A stretch of DNA of 64,000 bases from Diadema setosum (taxonomy: Eukaryota; Echinodermata; Echinoidea; Diadematoida; Diadematidae). Below the pieces are notes generated by a model that was given only the letters and a program-made list of their open reading frames with translations, was not told where the DNA came from and made no database searches. The stretch's first letter is position 1; each line of letters starts with the position of its first letter. The position numbers were made by a program, and so were the translations under genes. This document shows, in pieces, positions 12,345 through 21,690 of this stretch. The DNA lies in NCBI GenBank assembly GCA_033980235.1, contig CM067065.1, forward strand, positions 3,167,847 through 3,231,846, written 5' to 3'.

Positions 12345-12642
12345 ATACTCTCTAAAAAAATCGAGTGAAAATATTCACTCTTGAAAGAGTTAATACAAAA
12401 AAGAGTGAATTTAGATTGAAATTGGAGTGAATTTTGAATGAAAATGTTCATTTTCACTCATTTTGGAGTGACCTCAGGGAACACTCGAAAATTTTACAGT
12501 GATCCCTGAGGTCACTCGAAAACGAGTGAAAATGAACATTTTCACTCAAAATTCACGCCAATTTCACTCTTAATTCACTCTTTTCTGTTATTCACTCCTT
12601 CAAGAGTGAACATTTTCACTCGATCATTTTTTAGAGAGAATA
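12345..12642. mobile_element. Fold-back MITE with ACTCTCTAAAAAA termini
   Basis: Almost the whole 298 bp is one imperfect palindrome. The left end (ACTCTCTAAAAAAATCGAGT) mirrors the right end (near 12610-12642), and the centre holds CCTCAGGGA/TCCCTGAGG arms flanking a short loop near 12482-12503. GAGTGAA/TTCACTC recurs more than ten times. No coding potential. Confidence 0.85.
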
Positions 12643-12758
12643 CAACCATGTATCACGACGATAGGAGCAAGGTTGCACCCTTATTCTAAGGAGATTTAAG
12701 AGCTGAAGTAACAACACTGTTATTCCCTTTGACCCCATATTTGATGCCGCCACTGTGA

Positions 12759-13267
12759 AATTGAGTATATGAATATAAAAACGACCCAAGTCCAATTTTC
12801 GGCCAAATTTAGTTTGACATGGGAAATTGTAGCTTATGCATGGACTCATCTTGTGTGTAAATCATAAATCCTAATTAACCCCGGAAGTGCCTGAAATGAA
12901 TGAGCTAAATCTTATATTAATGTAAGAATGAAGGACTTGGGTCATTCTTACATTCATATAATAGCGCCCTCTCTCATCCTTCTCCCATCTCTATAGCAGA
13001 ATATCATGTATATGAATCAAAGAACGACCCAAGTCCATATGAATCAAAGAACGACCCAAGTCCACCACACAAAATGGACTCTCCACAATTAATGTAAATG
13101 TTAATTGTCATAATAATATATGTTATTATTTGTATATACAATGTTGCCTTCCCATCACAGTTAAATAGAATATTATTGGACAAATAAAAAAGATTTTTTT
13201 TTTTTTTTAGTTTACTCGGAATGATCTTCCATGGACTTGGGTCGTTCTTATATTCATATACTCAATT
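12759..13267. mobile_element. MITE with terminal and internal CGACCCAAGTCC repeats
   Basis: The left end AATTGAGTATATGAATATAA followed by AACGACCCAAGTCC is mirrored at the right end (13229-13267). The ACGACCCAAGTCC motif also recurs inside, inverted near 12929 and direct near 13023 and 13047, so the element holds five copies. Confidence 0.8.
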
Positions 13268-13317
13268 ATTTGAAGTATGTGCTGAACTGGAGCTGTCTCA
13301 CAGATATGAAGACAATT

Positions 13318-13412
13318 GATTCATGTGGCATTGCATCATGACTCGTCACTCTCAATGGAAGATATGCCTTTATGATGGACATTACTTTTCGCTATCCCTT
13401 CTTATGAAACAT
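13318..13412 (-). repeat. Diverged fragment of the 41-kb TIR family
   Basis: The stretch with GAAGATATGCCTTTATGATG and ATTACTTTTCGCTATCCC is a diverged inverted match to the 41.0-42.4 kb elements (for example near 41480-41540). Confidence 0.5.
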
Positions 13413-13579
13413 AAACGGTACATAAAGGTACCGCCGCGGGGATGTGCAAATAAAGATTCCACAAATCCATCTGTGGAATTCGTTTGTGCATCAAAAGAAA
13501 ACTGACAGCTGTTTGAATGTTTACACCATTATCCCGAGCTTGTCTCCCTTTGATATTGCACCCTTTTTGCACTTTGTGC

Positions 13580-13610
<31 letters not shown>

Positions 13611-13624
13611 TATGTGTGTGCATG
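13580..13624. repeat. (TG)n microsatellite
   Basis: Imperfect GT dinucleotide tract of about 45 bp. Confidence 0.9.
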
Positions 13625-13998
13625 TGTTGTCGTCACCAGAAAGAAATGGCAGAAATATAGTGTGTCTCTAGTTTTACAGAGGACACGGTGTTAGGACACC
13701 GTGAAACTCCAACATGCAAATAGACAAACGGACAAACAACGAATCGAGAGAAACGATATGTTTCGTTTATGACGTAGGTGTTCTTGATGATTAAAACGCA
13801 CGCAAAGCGTAGCCGCGTCCACTCGCAGAACCCCAAGGCAAGAGCAATATTTATATACCTCTCTAATTAAACGATGACCTTAGATGAACAGAAATATTTT
13901 GCCGTTTTGTCAGTCGTTTACAGTCATTTTCACAAGTTTTCATGGACCGGCTGAGCATCATGTACCGTCAGCGCAGTTGTTTGCCATATTGGTATAAG

Positions 13999-14074
13999 AT
14001 GCCTTTCAGTGTATCAGAACTAGGGCGAAAAATTATTGTGGTTCTTTTGGTTACTTTAGTGGGAGCCAACATTG
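13999..14074 (+). CDS. Candidate signal-peptide first exon, second copy
   Basis: From the ATG at 13999 the exon reads MPFSVSELGRKIIVVLLVTL then VGANI. A hydrophobic core follows a basic residue pair, and it ends in the phase-1 donor G|GTGAGTCG, identical over eight bases to that of the exon at 10308. An in-frame upstream ATG at 13942 would add 19 residues before the hydrophobic core. Its distance to the locus A second exon (about 3.2 kb) makes it the more likely A first exon, with 10308 an alternative or relic. Confidence 0.5.
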
Positions 14075-14079
14075 GTGAG

Positions 14080-15608
14080 TCGTCCTTCTATATCATTCTT
14101 ATATTCGAATCGTTAATTTTCTTTGAGGAAAAACAAAATGTCATACTCATACTATAGTCAAATCGCCTTAAATGTTCCCTAGAAATGAATATACAAAGAT
14201 TGTAAATGAAGTTGTTACATGTAAAAAAAAAAAACAATATGAACAACCGACATTTGTTGCTATGAATAGAGCTATAAAGTAAATTTCATTTTTGATAATG
14301 GCATTACATTTAATCAAACCATGATCGTGCCAAGCAGTCCTTACCCAATGCAAAATAACTTGGGGGAATGGTGCATCATGTTATTGGAATAAAATGTTTC
14401 AATCTTGACACTAAAAAAAAAAAAAAAAAGATATATATAACTTACTCAAAGCCACATGTGAATTCTACCTATATGTTCGAAGCGCTGAATTTTTTTAAAA
14501 ATATCTGACATTTACAACCGTTGATCTGTTTGTTCTGTTACTTTTTTTTTAATTGTTGGCATGCCTTTATTTTATTCAATTCTGTAAGAACAGTGAAGCA
14601 AATACTGCACAAAGCAGAGCAGTAATTATAAGCTACCAAAATATAAGTATGGGATATAAAATGGCAATGCTTTGTACTGTTTTGTCTTGGTTTTAATCAA
14701 AAACAGTACAGAAATGATTTATGTTATAAGGGTAAAAGTCCTGAAAGTTTTATAGTGGCGTTTGCATCTTCCCCTGCAATTTTCTGATTGTCCGTGTATT
14801 GTTTATTCTTCGTAATACTCAAACTGTTTCAAGCTGTGAAAATAAAATGAAATAACCCAGGCTATACAATTTCGACATTCCTATAAAGTGTCATATATTA
14901 CAAGAACAACGAGACATATTACATGAAAAATGGATATTATCAAAGCAGATGGATGAAAATGTCCTTCAAATCGATAAAATTATTTTGTTTGTATTATGAA
15001 CTACTGTCAGCTGACAGTATTCTAATAGTTGTTTCATGGCGCTTCATATTACATCGTCCATGCTGCAGCTCATACATTTATTATTATACAAACTAGGTAA
15101 CTATTGAGCAATGCTGAGATAATACGCTATGGTTCTCATAAATAATATTTTCTTAATTTGTGCAAAAGTATATGTATGATTACAAGGCTGATCGACATTC
15201 CAACAAATATTATGTCTAAAAGCAGAACTAGTCTGTGAGAAATGAACTTGTAATCTACAGCTTTTTTTGAAGAGATAAAGGATGACAACTGATGAAAATC
15301 CGTGATATTTGACTCATATATATATAATTAGGGTTGACCATACATATCTGGTAAATACAACAAGTCTTTAGTTTTGCCCCTTGTTGAATAAGAATGCTGA
15401 ATATTAGCTGAGGTCAAATTGAGAATAAGGAGAATGCATTATTGTATGATATATCGAAAGTTCCTTTACCTATTTCATTATTAGCGCATCTCTAACTGTC
15501 CTTATGGGAAAAGGGGGTTTGAACGTGAGGATCTACAGTCATAGGACCTATGAATTACCTCACTCTTTGGTACTAAAAAGTGTGGAATGTATAAAAGAAC
15601 AAGAATTA
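14080..15608. other. Probable intron or spacer, no feature seen
   Basis: AT-rich sequence between the second signal-peptide exon and the large inverted repeat. No coding or repeat family is recognised. Confidence 0.4.
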
Positions 15609-15993
15609 ACAAAAATGAATTAAAACGGCAAAGCTTTAATTGATAATATTTATCTTTGGAACATTAGGTGAAAAGTGAGAAAATTCATTTGCGAATTCTG
15701 CACCAAATTTACGATTGAAGACAGCCACCCTTTTCCTATCAAAAGAGACAGTGTTTGATGAAAATAATTCCTTTACAATATTGTTATGAAACGCCATAAA
15801 GTGACTTTGCACATGACCTTCAGACTTTTTAACTCTTTATGTGCCATAGTGGAAACCCCCTGTGTGCCACGTTATTCTGAGACACGAAGGTAGTCTTGCT
15901 TTGAGAAAGAATTATGTTTTTCCGATTTGTATAACTTCTACAGTTGTACAAATTTCTGTTACGATGGGCATAATAGTAGGCGAAGTCAACGAG
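15609..15993 (+). repeat. Left arm of a 385-bp inverted repeat
   Basis: This arm and 16617-17001 are reverse complements of equal length (385 bp) with no difference noticed by eye. The 623-bp spacer is 15994-16616. The arm includes 220 bp of flank plus the first ~160 bp of the TTAA element at 15833. Confidence 0.9.
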
Positions 15994-16349
15994 GAATGCC
16001 AAGCTTTGTTACGATATAAATTGTATGACGAATCTACTTTCAATTTTCCTTTTGAATGATCAGTTGCTACATTACCGTAAAGGCATGACTTTTGCACATA
16101 AAACCGTGACAGAAACTTAGAATGTAGGAGCAAATCTAGTTGGGAACATCGCTTGATAGTCGACCACCACATAGAATGCAAGTCGTATACGAGAAGAATA
16201 AAAGCACAAGAAACGCTTTCATTGTGCCGCGGGATTAGCAGTAATTAGCGGTTTATCGGTCGGTCTTGGCGGCTCTGTTTGTTGAGCAGAATATGCGAAG
16301 TTTGCACGCCGTCGACTGAGTCGGATGTGCGAACGTGGCACATAAAGAG
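15833..16349. mobile_element. piggyBac-type MITE (TTAA target)
   Basis: The 14-bp ends CTCTTTATGTGCCA and TGGCACATAAAGAG are each flanked by TTAA (15829-15832 and 16350-16353), the duplication typical of piggyBac. It is about 517 bp, GC-rich near the right end, and non-coding. Part of it is repeated inverted at 16618-16777. Confidence 0.75.
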
Positions 16350-16616
16350 TTAAGCGATATAGTTTTGATTACACACTTCGGAAAAGAACATGTCTTTATT
16401 GATTCTTTTCAGCGAAGAATTGTTTTCGTATACGGAAATCCCAACAGTAGATACCTTTCCAAAGAAAAAAAAAGTCATCATTAAAAGTATTCAGTTAATT
16501 CCCTATATGCACGCCATCCTCACAAGTTGACAAATGTATACGATCGTTGCTCTACTGTTCTCCATTAATAGTAAGTGGGCAAAAGCCATCATGACCTGTG
16601 TCATCAAGTCACCTTT

Positions 16617-17001
16617 CTCGTTGACTTCGCCTACTATTATGCCCATCGTAACAGAAATTTGTACAACTGTAGAAGTTATACAAATCGGAAAAACATAATT
16701 CTTTCTCAAAGCAAGACTACCTTCGTGTCTCAGAATAACGTGGCACACAGGGGGTTTCCACTATGGCACATAAAGAGTTAAAAAGTCTGAAGGTCATGTG
16801 CAAAGTCACTTTATGGCGTTTCATAACAATATTGTAAAGGAATTATTTTCATCAAACACTGTCTCTTTTGATAGGAAAAGGGTGGCTGTCTTCAATCGTA
16901 AATTTGGTGCAGAATTCGCAAATGAATTTTCTCACTTTTCACCTAATGTTCCAAAGATAAATATTATCAATTAAAGCTTTGCCGTTTTAATTCATTTTTG
17001 T
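16617..17001 (-). repeat. Right arm of the 385-bp inverted repeat
   Basis: Reverse complement of 15609-15993. It contains a truncated inverted copy of the TTAA element (TTAA at 16778-16781) plus the same flank. Confidence 0.9.
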
Positions 17002-17285
17002 ATCAAAAATTTTTTGTCCTTGTATCAAGTCTATAAGAATTTCTGAATTCATCATGAAACACGTTAAATCAGGACGTTGGAGTTGACAGCAGTAGCCTGC
17101 CTGTCGTCAGCATTAATATCTTGAGAAAAAGAACAAGCTCAGAGTTCTACCTTCATACATGTAGTTTATCTGTGTGGAATCAATATCTTTTGTAGTATTT
17201 TTGCTAAATGGATTCTCGTATCTTTTTACAACTGCTTGAGATCCTTTCAAATGCCACTCTTTTCATCTTTCATATCCCCTTACAG

Positions 17286-17480
17286 TTTGTTGAACCCTAT
17301 CGATAGAGAAGAAAAATGATCCTTGCCAACTGAATTTCGCCAGGTGCAGAACGCTAACTCTCCCTAGCGTAGAGGCGGTTGCCCTGGTACCCAGGCTGAT
17401 GCCAGATGAGGAGATGGCGGTGTTTCGACTTCATCCTATGCTGACAGAAAGAAAGAATTACATCTGTAGTGTCTCATCAC
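17286..17480 (+). pseudogene. Locus A exon 2: N-terminal Cys module with premature stop
   Basis: Homologous to locus B exon 2 (43191-43382). From the first aligned Cys it reads with the same C-x6-C spacing, then TLPSVEAVALVPRLM and, near the end, HPMLTERKNYICSVS, against TLPSGETVAMVSKLM and HPILMGKRRYICVVP in B. A strong acceptor (pyrimidine tract then TTACAG) ends at 17285, and the donor GTAAGT starts at 17481. The exon is 195 nt, phase 1-1, close to the 192 nt of B. With that acceptor the third codon is TGA (17291-17293), where B has a serine codon. A weaker acceptor, CGATAG at 17306, would skip the stop and leave 174 nt in frame. The function of the module is unknown. Confidence 0.65.
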
Positions 17481-17518
17481 GTAAGTCATGTGACGATATG
17501 CGTACATTGTAGCAATGC

Positions 17519-17747
17519 CCTTAAAGGGATCGTATAGTTTTGGTTGAGATATAACTTAAGGTTTGTAGAATTTGTTGGTAAGTTAACGAGAAGGCTCTTA
17601 GTAAATGTGAAAGAGCATCTGATTCGGACGAAGAACATTCACTCTTTCTTTGTCGCAAATTGGTTTTGAAATGGCTGAGATACCCGAAACAGAACGATCC
17701 TAATAAAAGGTGGGACCAAACTTATTACGATCGCTTCGATTCATTTT
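17519..17747. mobile_element. Possible MITE fragment (AAAGGGATCGTATAG end)
   Basis: AAAGGGATCGTATAGTTTTG opens the segment, and a loosely mirrored end (CCAAACTTATTACGATC) closes it. The inverted match is partial, so this is tentative. Confidence 0.3.
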
Positions 17748-17807
17748 TTAGATGTCTTGGCCATTCAAAACCGATTTTCATCGTATAAGCGTTGAATTCC
17801 TGTTAGA

Positions 17808-18200
17808 ATGGTATGTTCTGTGTTATTACCTATACGAGGTAGTTTTGCGAGGCAATTGCAGTTGGTATTCTGCAGGGTCATGGAGGTCAGCAGTCAATAT
17901 TCGTTGGTATTTTGCTTCTTCCCGGTTTCGCCATTCACTTTTCATATAAACATTCCGAACGACCAGGAAGAGAGAACATTCAAGGACGTCGCTGTGTGTC
18001 GGTTACACGCACCGCAGAAGAACGCCGATAAATCAACTCATACAAGGTCGATCACTTCCAGCAGCTCTACGCGTCAAACAACGACTAGTTCATTTGTGCT
18101 GAATAACTGCACAGTGACCATCAGTTATGACAACTCTCCCAATTCGAACAGAAGCAAAGATAAAGTCAGAGAGCGTTCAGATGTTTGTTTGTATCTTTGA
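17808..18200 (+). other. Unassigned 130-codon open frame, possible coding relic
   Basis: The second half (from about 17970) has a Ser/Thr-rich stretch then VLNNCTVTISYDNSPNSN and richer third-position G/C than its surroundings, so it may be or have been coding. It has no counterpart between exon 2 and the EGF exon of locus B. No domain is recognised, and splice sites are not clear. Confidence 0.25.
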
Positions 18201-18354
18201 AGTTGGAGTTGAATGATATACTTTGATGAACAATTTTTCAATTATTCGACATGTTGGTGATGTATACAGGTAGTCAAATGTTGCTTGATGTATATTGTGT
18301 ATAGCCGTATTCACATATTTTCGTAATTTACCTAGGGGATAGGTAATAATTTTG

Positions 18355-18443
18355 ATATTGACTGGCCTTGATGGAGATACCAGATACATGTTGCCCGCAC
18401 TGAAATAATAGTTTCTGGTATCTCCATCGAGGCCAGTCAATAT
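18355..18443 (+). other. Near-perfect 29-bp hairpin (miRNA-precursor-like)
   Basis: ATATTGACTGGCCTTGATGG and onward (18355-18383) pairs with 18415-18443 over 29 bp, with one G-T wobble and a ~31-nt loop. Total length 89 nt fits a microRNA precursor or a tiny MITE. It lies between locus A exons 2 and 3. Expression is unknown. Confidence 0.5.
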
Positions 18444-18861
18444 TATGTAATAATTTCACATGTGATTTCTTGTATGAAACAAAAACTCATCTCCCCCAAC
18501 ACTATACCATTCCTGTAAACGAGGATTACTTATCGAGCAATTTTGTGAGAATCAGGTAAAGTTTTAAACAACGAAGTGATAGGGTTGTCCACACAAATCA
18601 ATTATCAAGCACATGGTAAAATATTCTATACATTATACCCTGGTGTTACCACCTGTCTATTGACACTTATTGCAACGTACGTTCAGTCCTCTCTGACCTA
18701 AGCTGTCAATGAGTTTGAAAGGAAAGAAAACTTTAAAACTATAAGAAAGCGATTAATTGTTTGATGATTGAGTTATTGACGCAGATTTGATTCGGATGTT
18801 GTTGATTTTTATTCAGTTTTGTTCATTTTTTCCCATATCGTTTCTATTTTCATTTCTATAT

Positions 18862-19108
18862 GAAGAGTTTGTTTGCAAAAACCGATAAGTCCATATTTGT
18901 CAAATGGAGATATTTGCGATTAAAGGTCAAGAAAAATAAAAAGAATAATAAGAAAAATTTTGCTTCTTTTGATCATAACTTCAAAAATGTACCTTTAAAT
19001 GTAGTGACCAATATATCATTTAAAAGGTATTATTTCATACTTTATGACAGAGACCGTACTTCAAAATCTTCAAAAATGGACTTATCGGTTTTTGCAAACA
19101 AACTCTTC
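18862..19108 (+). mobile_element. GAAGAG-type MITE, copy 2
   Basis: Both termini are intact (GAAGAGTTTGTTTGCAAAAA and its complement). Its right end is 18 bp upstream of the locus A EGF exon, so it abuts that splice acceptor. Confidence 0.92.
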
Positions 19109-19126
19109 ATATATTCTTCAATTCAG

Positions 19127-19225
19127 CTTGTGTCTTCGATCCATGTCAAAACGACGGAACGTGTGGCGAGACAGAGGCAGGCTACGAGTGTGCCTGTACG
19201 GATGATTATTTTGGACCCCTATGTG
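19127..19225 (+). pseudogene. Locus A exon 3: EGF-like domain
   Basis: The 99-nt, phase 1-1 exon encodes one EGF-like module with six cysteines in the usual spacing: CVFDPCQNDGTC, then GYECAC, then DYFGPLC. Acceptor TTCAG is at 19122-19126 and donor GTATGT starts at 19226. The exon itself is intact and matches the 99-nt EGF exon of locus B. EGF modules act in extracellular protein contacts. It is listed as part of a pseudogene because other locus A exons carry lesions. Confidence 0.8.
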
Positions 19226-19747
19226 GTATGTAAATTCATATTATTTCTCCTCTTTACTTATATCTAAGCAGGCATATTCTTCTCAACGTTTTTTGAAGCC
19301 TTGCTTTGAAACATAAAGGGAACTCTATCAGGTATATAATATATTTTTTGAAATACATGTATTAGAAATAACATTTTGTCTCCCCCGTAACTTTCTACGA
19401 ACGTGTGAGAGGTATTATGTATCCTGCAAGAAAAAAAAAAGAATAATGCACGGGGATTAATAGCTGTTTGCATTTTCTCATTTACATTAAGTGTTCGTGT
19501 CAGTGTGTGTTTGTTATCTCTCTATCATGTATTTTTTTTTCTTGCTTGGCTGCATAGACAATTAAGCAGACGAGAATCGCTGATATTTTCTGTTGGGTAA
19601 AATTGGGGTACATTTTACGTGTCACATTAAAATGAGAATGTTTCGTTTAAAATGAGACCTGAATTTCCTTTATACTACACTGAATGTATCGCCTCGAGGA
19701 TTATACTCTGGAAATTATTCATAACATTTACTGCTTTGATGTTACAG

Positions 19748-19920
19748 CATGCACGGCGATTTATACTAACGCGGGGGAACAGTGGCAAGGCGGTTCCTCT
19801 TCCTCGACTTCGAACTGTCCGAAAATACGCTGGTCGTCGACTTTGAGGTCAGGGCAGATAAAAACGCACTGATCGCCTTGTCCTCTAAAAACACAAGCCT
19901 AGTCCAGATGTACCGCATCG
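19748..19920 (+). pseudogene. Locus A exon 4: N-terminal half of FAMeT domain, frameshifted
   Basis: The exon starts CTAIYTNAGE (compare CPLVYTPDGG in B). After about 40 nt the homology continues in another frame as FLDFELSENTLVVDFEVRAD and ends LVQMYRIG. It is 173 nt against 174 nt in B, so one base is missing between about 19772 and 19790. Read through, the shift meets TGA at 19870-19872. Acceptor TTACAG and donor GTAAAA are both good and both phase 1. A sequencing error is the alternative to true decay, but the stop in exon 2 supports decay. Confidence 0.75.
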
Positions 19921-20293
19921 GTAAAACTGAATCTCCTCGTCTTCTTTCTAAAGTAACTTTTTGTAGGTTGGTCAAGTCGTAGATTAGTGAAGGAGGTTAA
20001 TGTTCTTTACTCCCTCGGAACCTTTTTGTTCCTTTATGTTCAGTATGACACCTTAAACAATGTATCTGATTTGCATGATAATTGGGACGTTGCCATACAT
20101 ATTTTTTTTTTTAATTCCAGCATTCGTTAAAGAACTGAAAATAAATATCATCAACAGTATTAACAATTATAGTTTTAAGTCTAACAATTACATACTAAAG
20201 GCCATGCACATTCTTTTGATAGTTCATGAACGTCTGGTTATATTCATGGTCTTCTACTTATGTTTTTCACATGTATGTGACCAATTCTGGGAG

Positions 20294-20583
20294 GGTTCGC
20301 GAACAAGAGAGTGCATGTAGAGCGGGAATGTCCGACAGAGTACAGCTCGGTTGGTTGCCACATCATCAAAACCGAGATCATCGGCGGCGACGTGCTATCA
20401 GGTTTTCACACCTACGATCACTTTTGGTTGACGTTTGCTGAGGGCCTTCTCAGGATTGGTCGTCATGGTAACCAAGTCCCCATCTTCGTGTGGACAGACC
20501 CGGACCCTCTTCCAGTCAACTACATCGGGGTGTGGACAGGATGGGGCTCAGAAGGATACTGGAAATTTAAGTCATTCTGTTGA
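20294..20583 (+). pseudogene. Locus A exon 5: C-terminal half of FAMeT domain
   Basis: This terminal exon is open from a phase-1 acceptor (GGGAG, ending 20293) to TGA at 20581. It reads FANKRVHVERECPTEY, then YDHFWLTFAEGLLRIG, WTDPDPLPVNYIGVWTGW, and ends GYWKFKSFC. This is the conserved C-terminal part of the farnesoic acid O-methyltransferase-like (Methyltransf_FA) family: the WTD-P-PL-V-WTGWGS-WKF pattern. Despite the name, members joined to EGF modules are secreted, and enzyme activity is not established for them. The exon is intact, but its upstream exons carry a stop and a frameshift. Confidence 0.8.
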
Positions 20584-20671
20584 TTATTTTGAGCATTTTG
20601 GATAAGTTAATATAATTATAAACAAACACACACACACCCTCACAAACCCACAAGGACATACATATAGCGCT

Positions 20672-21259
20672 TAAGATCTTTAGGTTCAGCAATATCGTTG
20701 CAAATATGTCATCATGTTGCATACTGTTGGAAAGACCATTCTTTTTCCAATAGAATGACACCAAGCTTTTTAATTTCAGTTAATGCGTCTCGATTTTAAG
20801 CCCATTTTTGTCAACCCTTGCAATTTTCAAAATGTGATCAGTTTGCACTCTCAGAAATACAGAAACCAGTGAGAATTCGGCCTACCGTAGAACCAGTAGC
20901 GGTCGCAGTGTGGGGAATGTAGAGCCGACAGTGCGTTTGTAGTCAGGTCGTCTCATTCACAATGGTAACGGACAATGACAGCCACACTCCACACATTGTG
21001 AACGCTACTGCTACTATGGCAAGCCGAATTCTCGCTAATTTCAGTGTCTCTGAGAGTGCAAAATGATGACATTTTGAACATTGCAAGGGTTGACAAATAT
21101 GGTCCTACAACCATAATGCATTCACCAAAATTAAAGAACTGGGTGTCATTCTTTTGGAAAAAGAATGGCCTTTCAAGTAGTATACAAAATAATGACATAT
21201 TAGTAACAATATTTCTAAAATTAAAAATCTTAGGTGTTCCATTCTTTTTGGCCACCCTG
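20672..21259. mobile_element. Fold-back MITE downstream of locus A
   Basis: The left arm (about 20672-20862: TAAGATCTTTAGGTTCAGCA then AGACCATTCTTTTTCCAA) is mirrored by the right arm (about 21040-21232). Both arms include TGCACTCTCAGA/TCTGAGAGTGCA. The centre is GC-richer and partly self-complementary. The right end runs into ATTCTTTTTGGCCACCCTG; the left end lacks this, so one terminus is eroded. Confidence 0.75.
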
Positions 21260-21359
21260 TATTTATATATTATAATATTATAATATTATAATTACGGGAC
21301 AAAAACAATAAAGGAATTGTTACGTTAAACTGAAATTGAGTAGACTTATACCTATTTCG

Positions 21360-21690
21360 TCCGTGATTAAGGCCAACTTTCAAAGCAGTAGCATTATCCT
21401 TTCAAACTGTATTAGAGTTGAAAGTGAAGATTGTGTACAAGGTCTTTAAGAAATTTAAAAAGAATTCTATAAAACACACCTAATCACACCATTCTTAAAA
21501 CAATGTCCAATAGAATAAAGGAGAATACTTTTGGAATGTATAAAGAAAACCCTTACGATTGGCTAGATTGAACCATTTCTCCTATTTTCAATTCTTACAC
21601 AAAACCTGTGCCTGAGACGTTTCGATGAATTTGTGATGCACGTTCACATATTGATAATAATAACATTCTGAAAATTTAATTCCACCTGCG
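21360..21690 (+). repeat. Dispersed repeat, copy 1 (CCAACTTTCAAAGCAGT)
   Basis: GCCAACTTTCAAAGCAGT and AGAGTTGAAAGTGAAGA recur at 57395-57600 and 57720-58060 in locus B intron 4. Ends are not delimited, and the class is unknown. Confidence 0.5.

Noticed and set aside
15862..16059. Duplicated frame beginning MCHVILRHEGSLALRK (also minus strand at 16503)
   Set aside because: Both lie in the arms of the 385-bp inverted repeat, within a piggyBac-type MITE. The duplication is of DNA, not of a gene.
18860..19267. Open frames of 80-135 codons beginning MKSLFAKTDKSIF, present in several places (also 61574, 62383, 62663)
   Set aside because: They follow the GAAGAG-type MITE palindrome in both orientations and are AT-rich. 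All copies share it because they are copies of the MITE, not because a protein is conserved.
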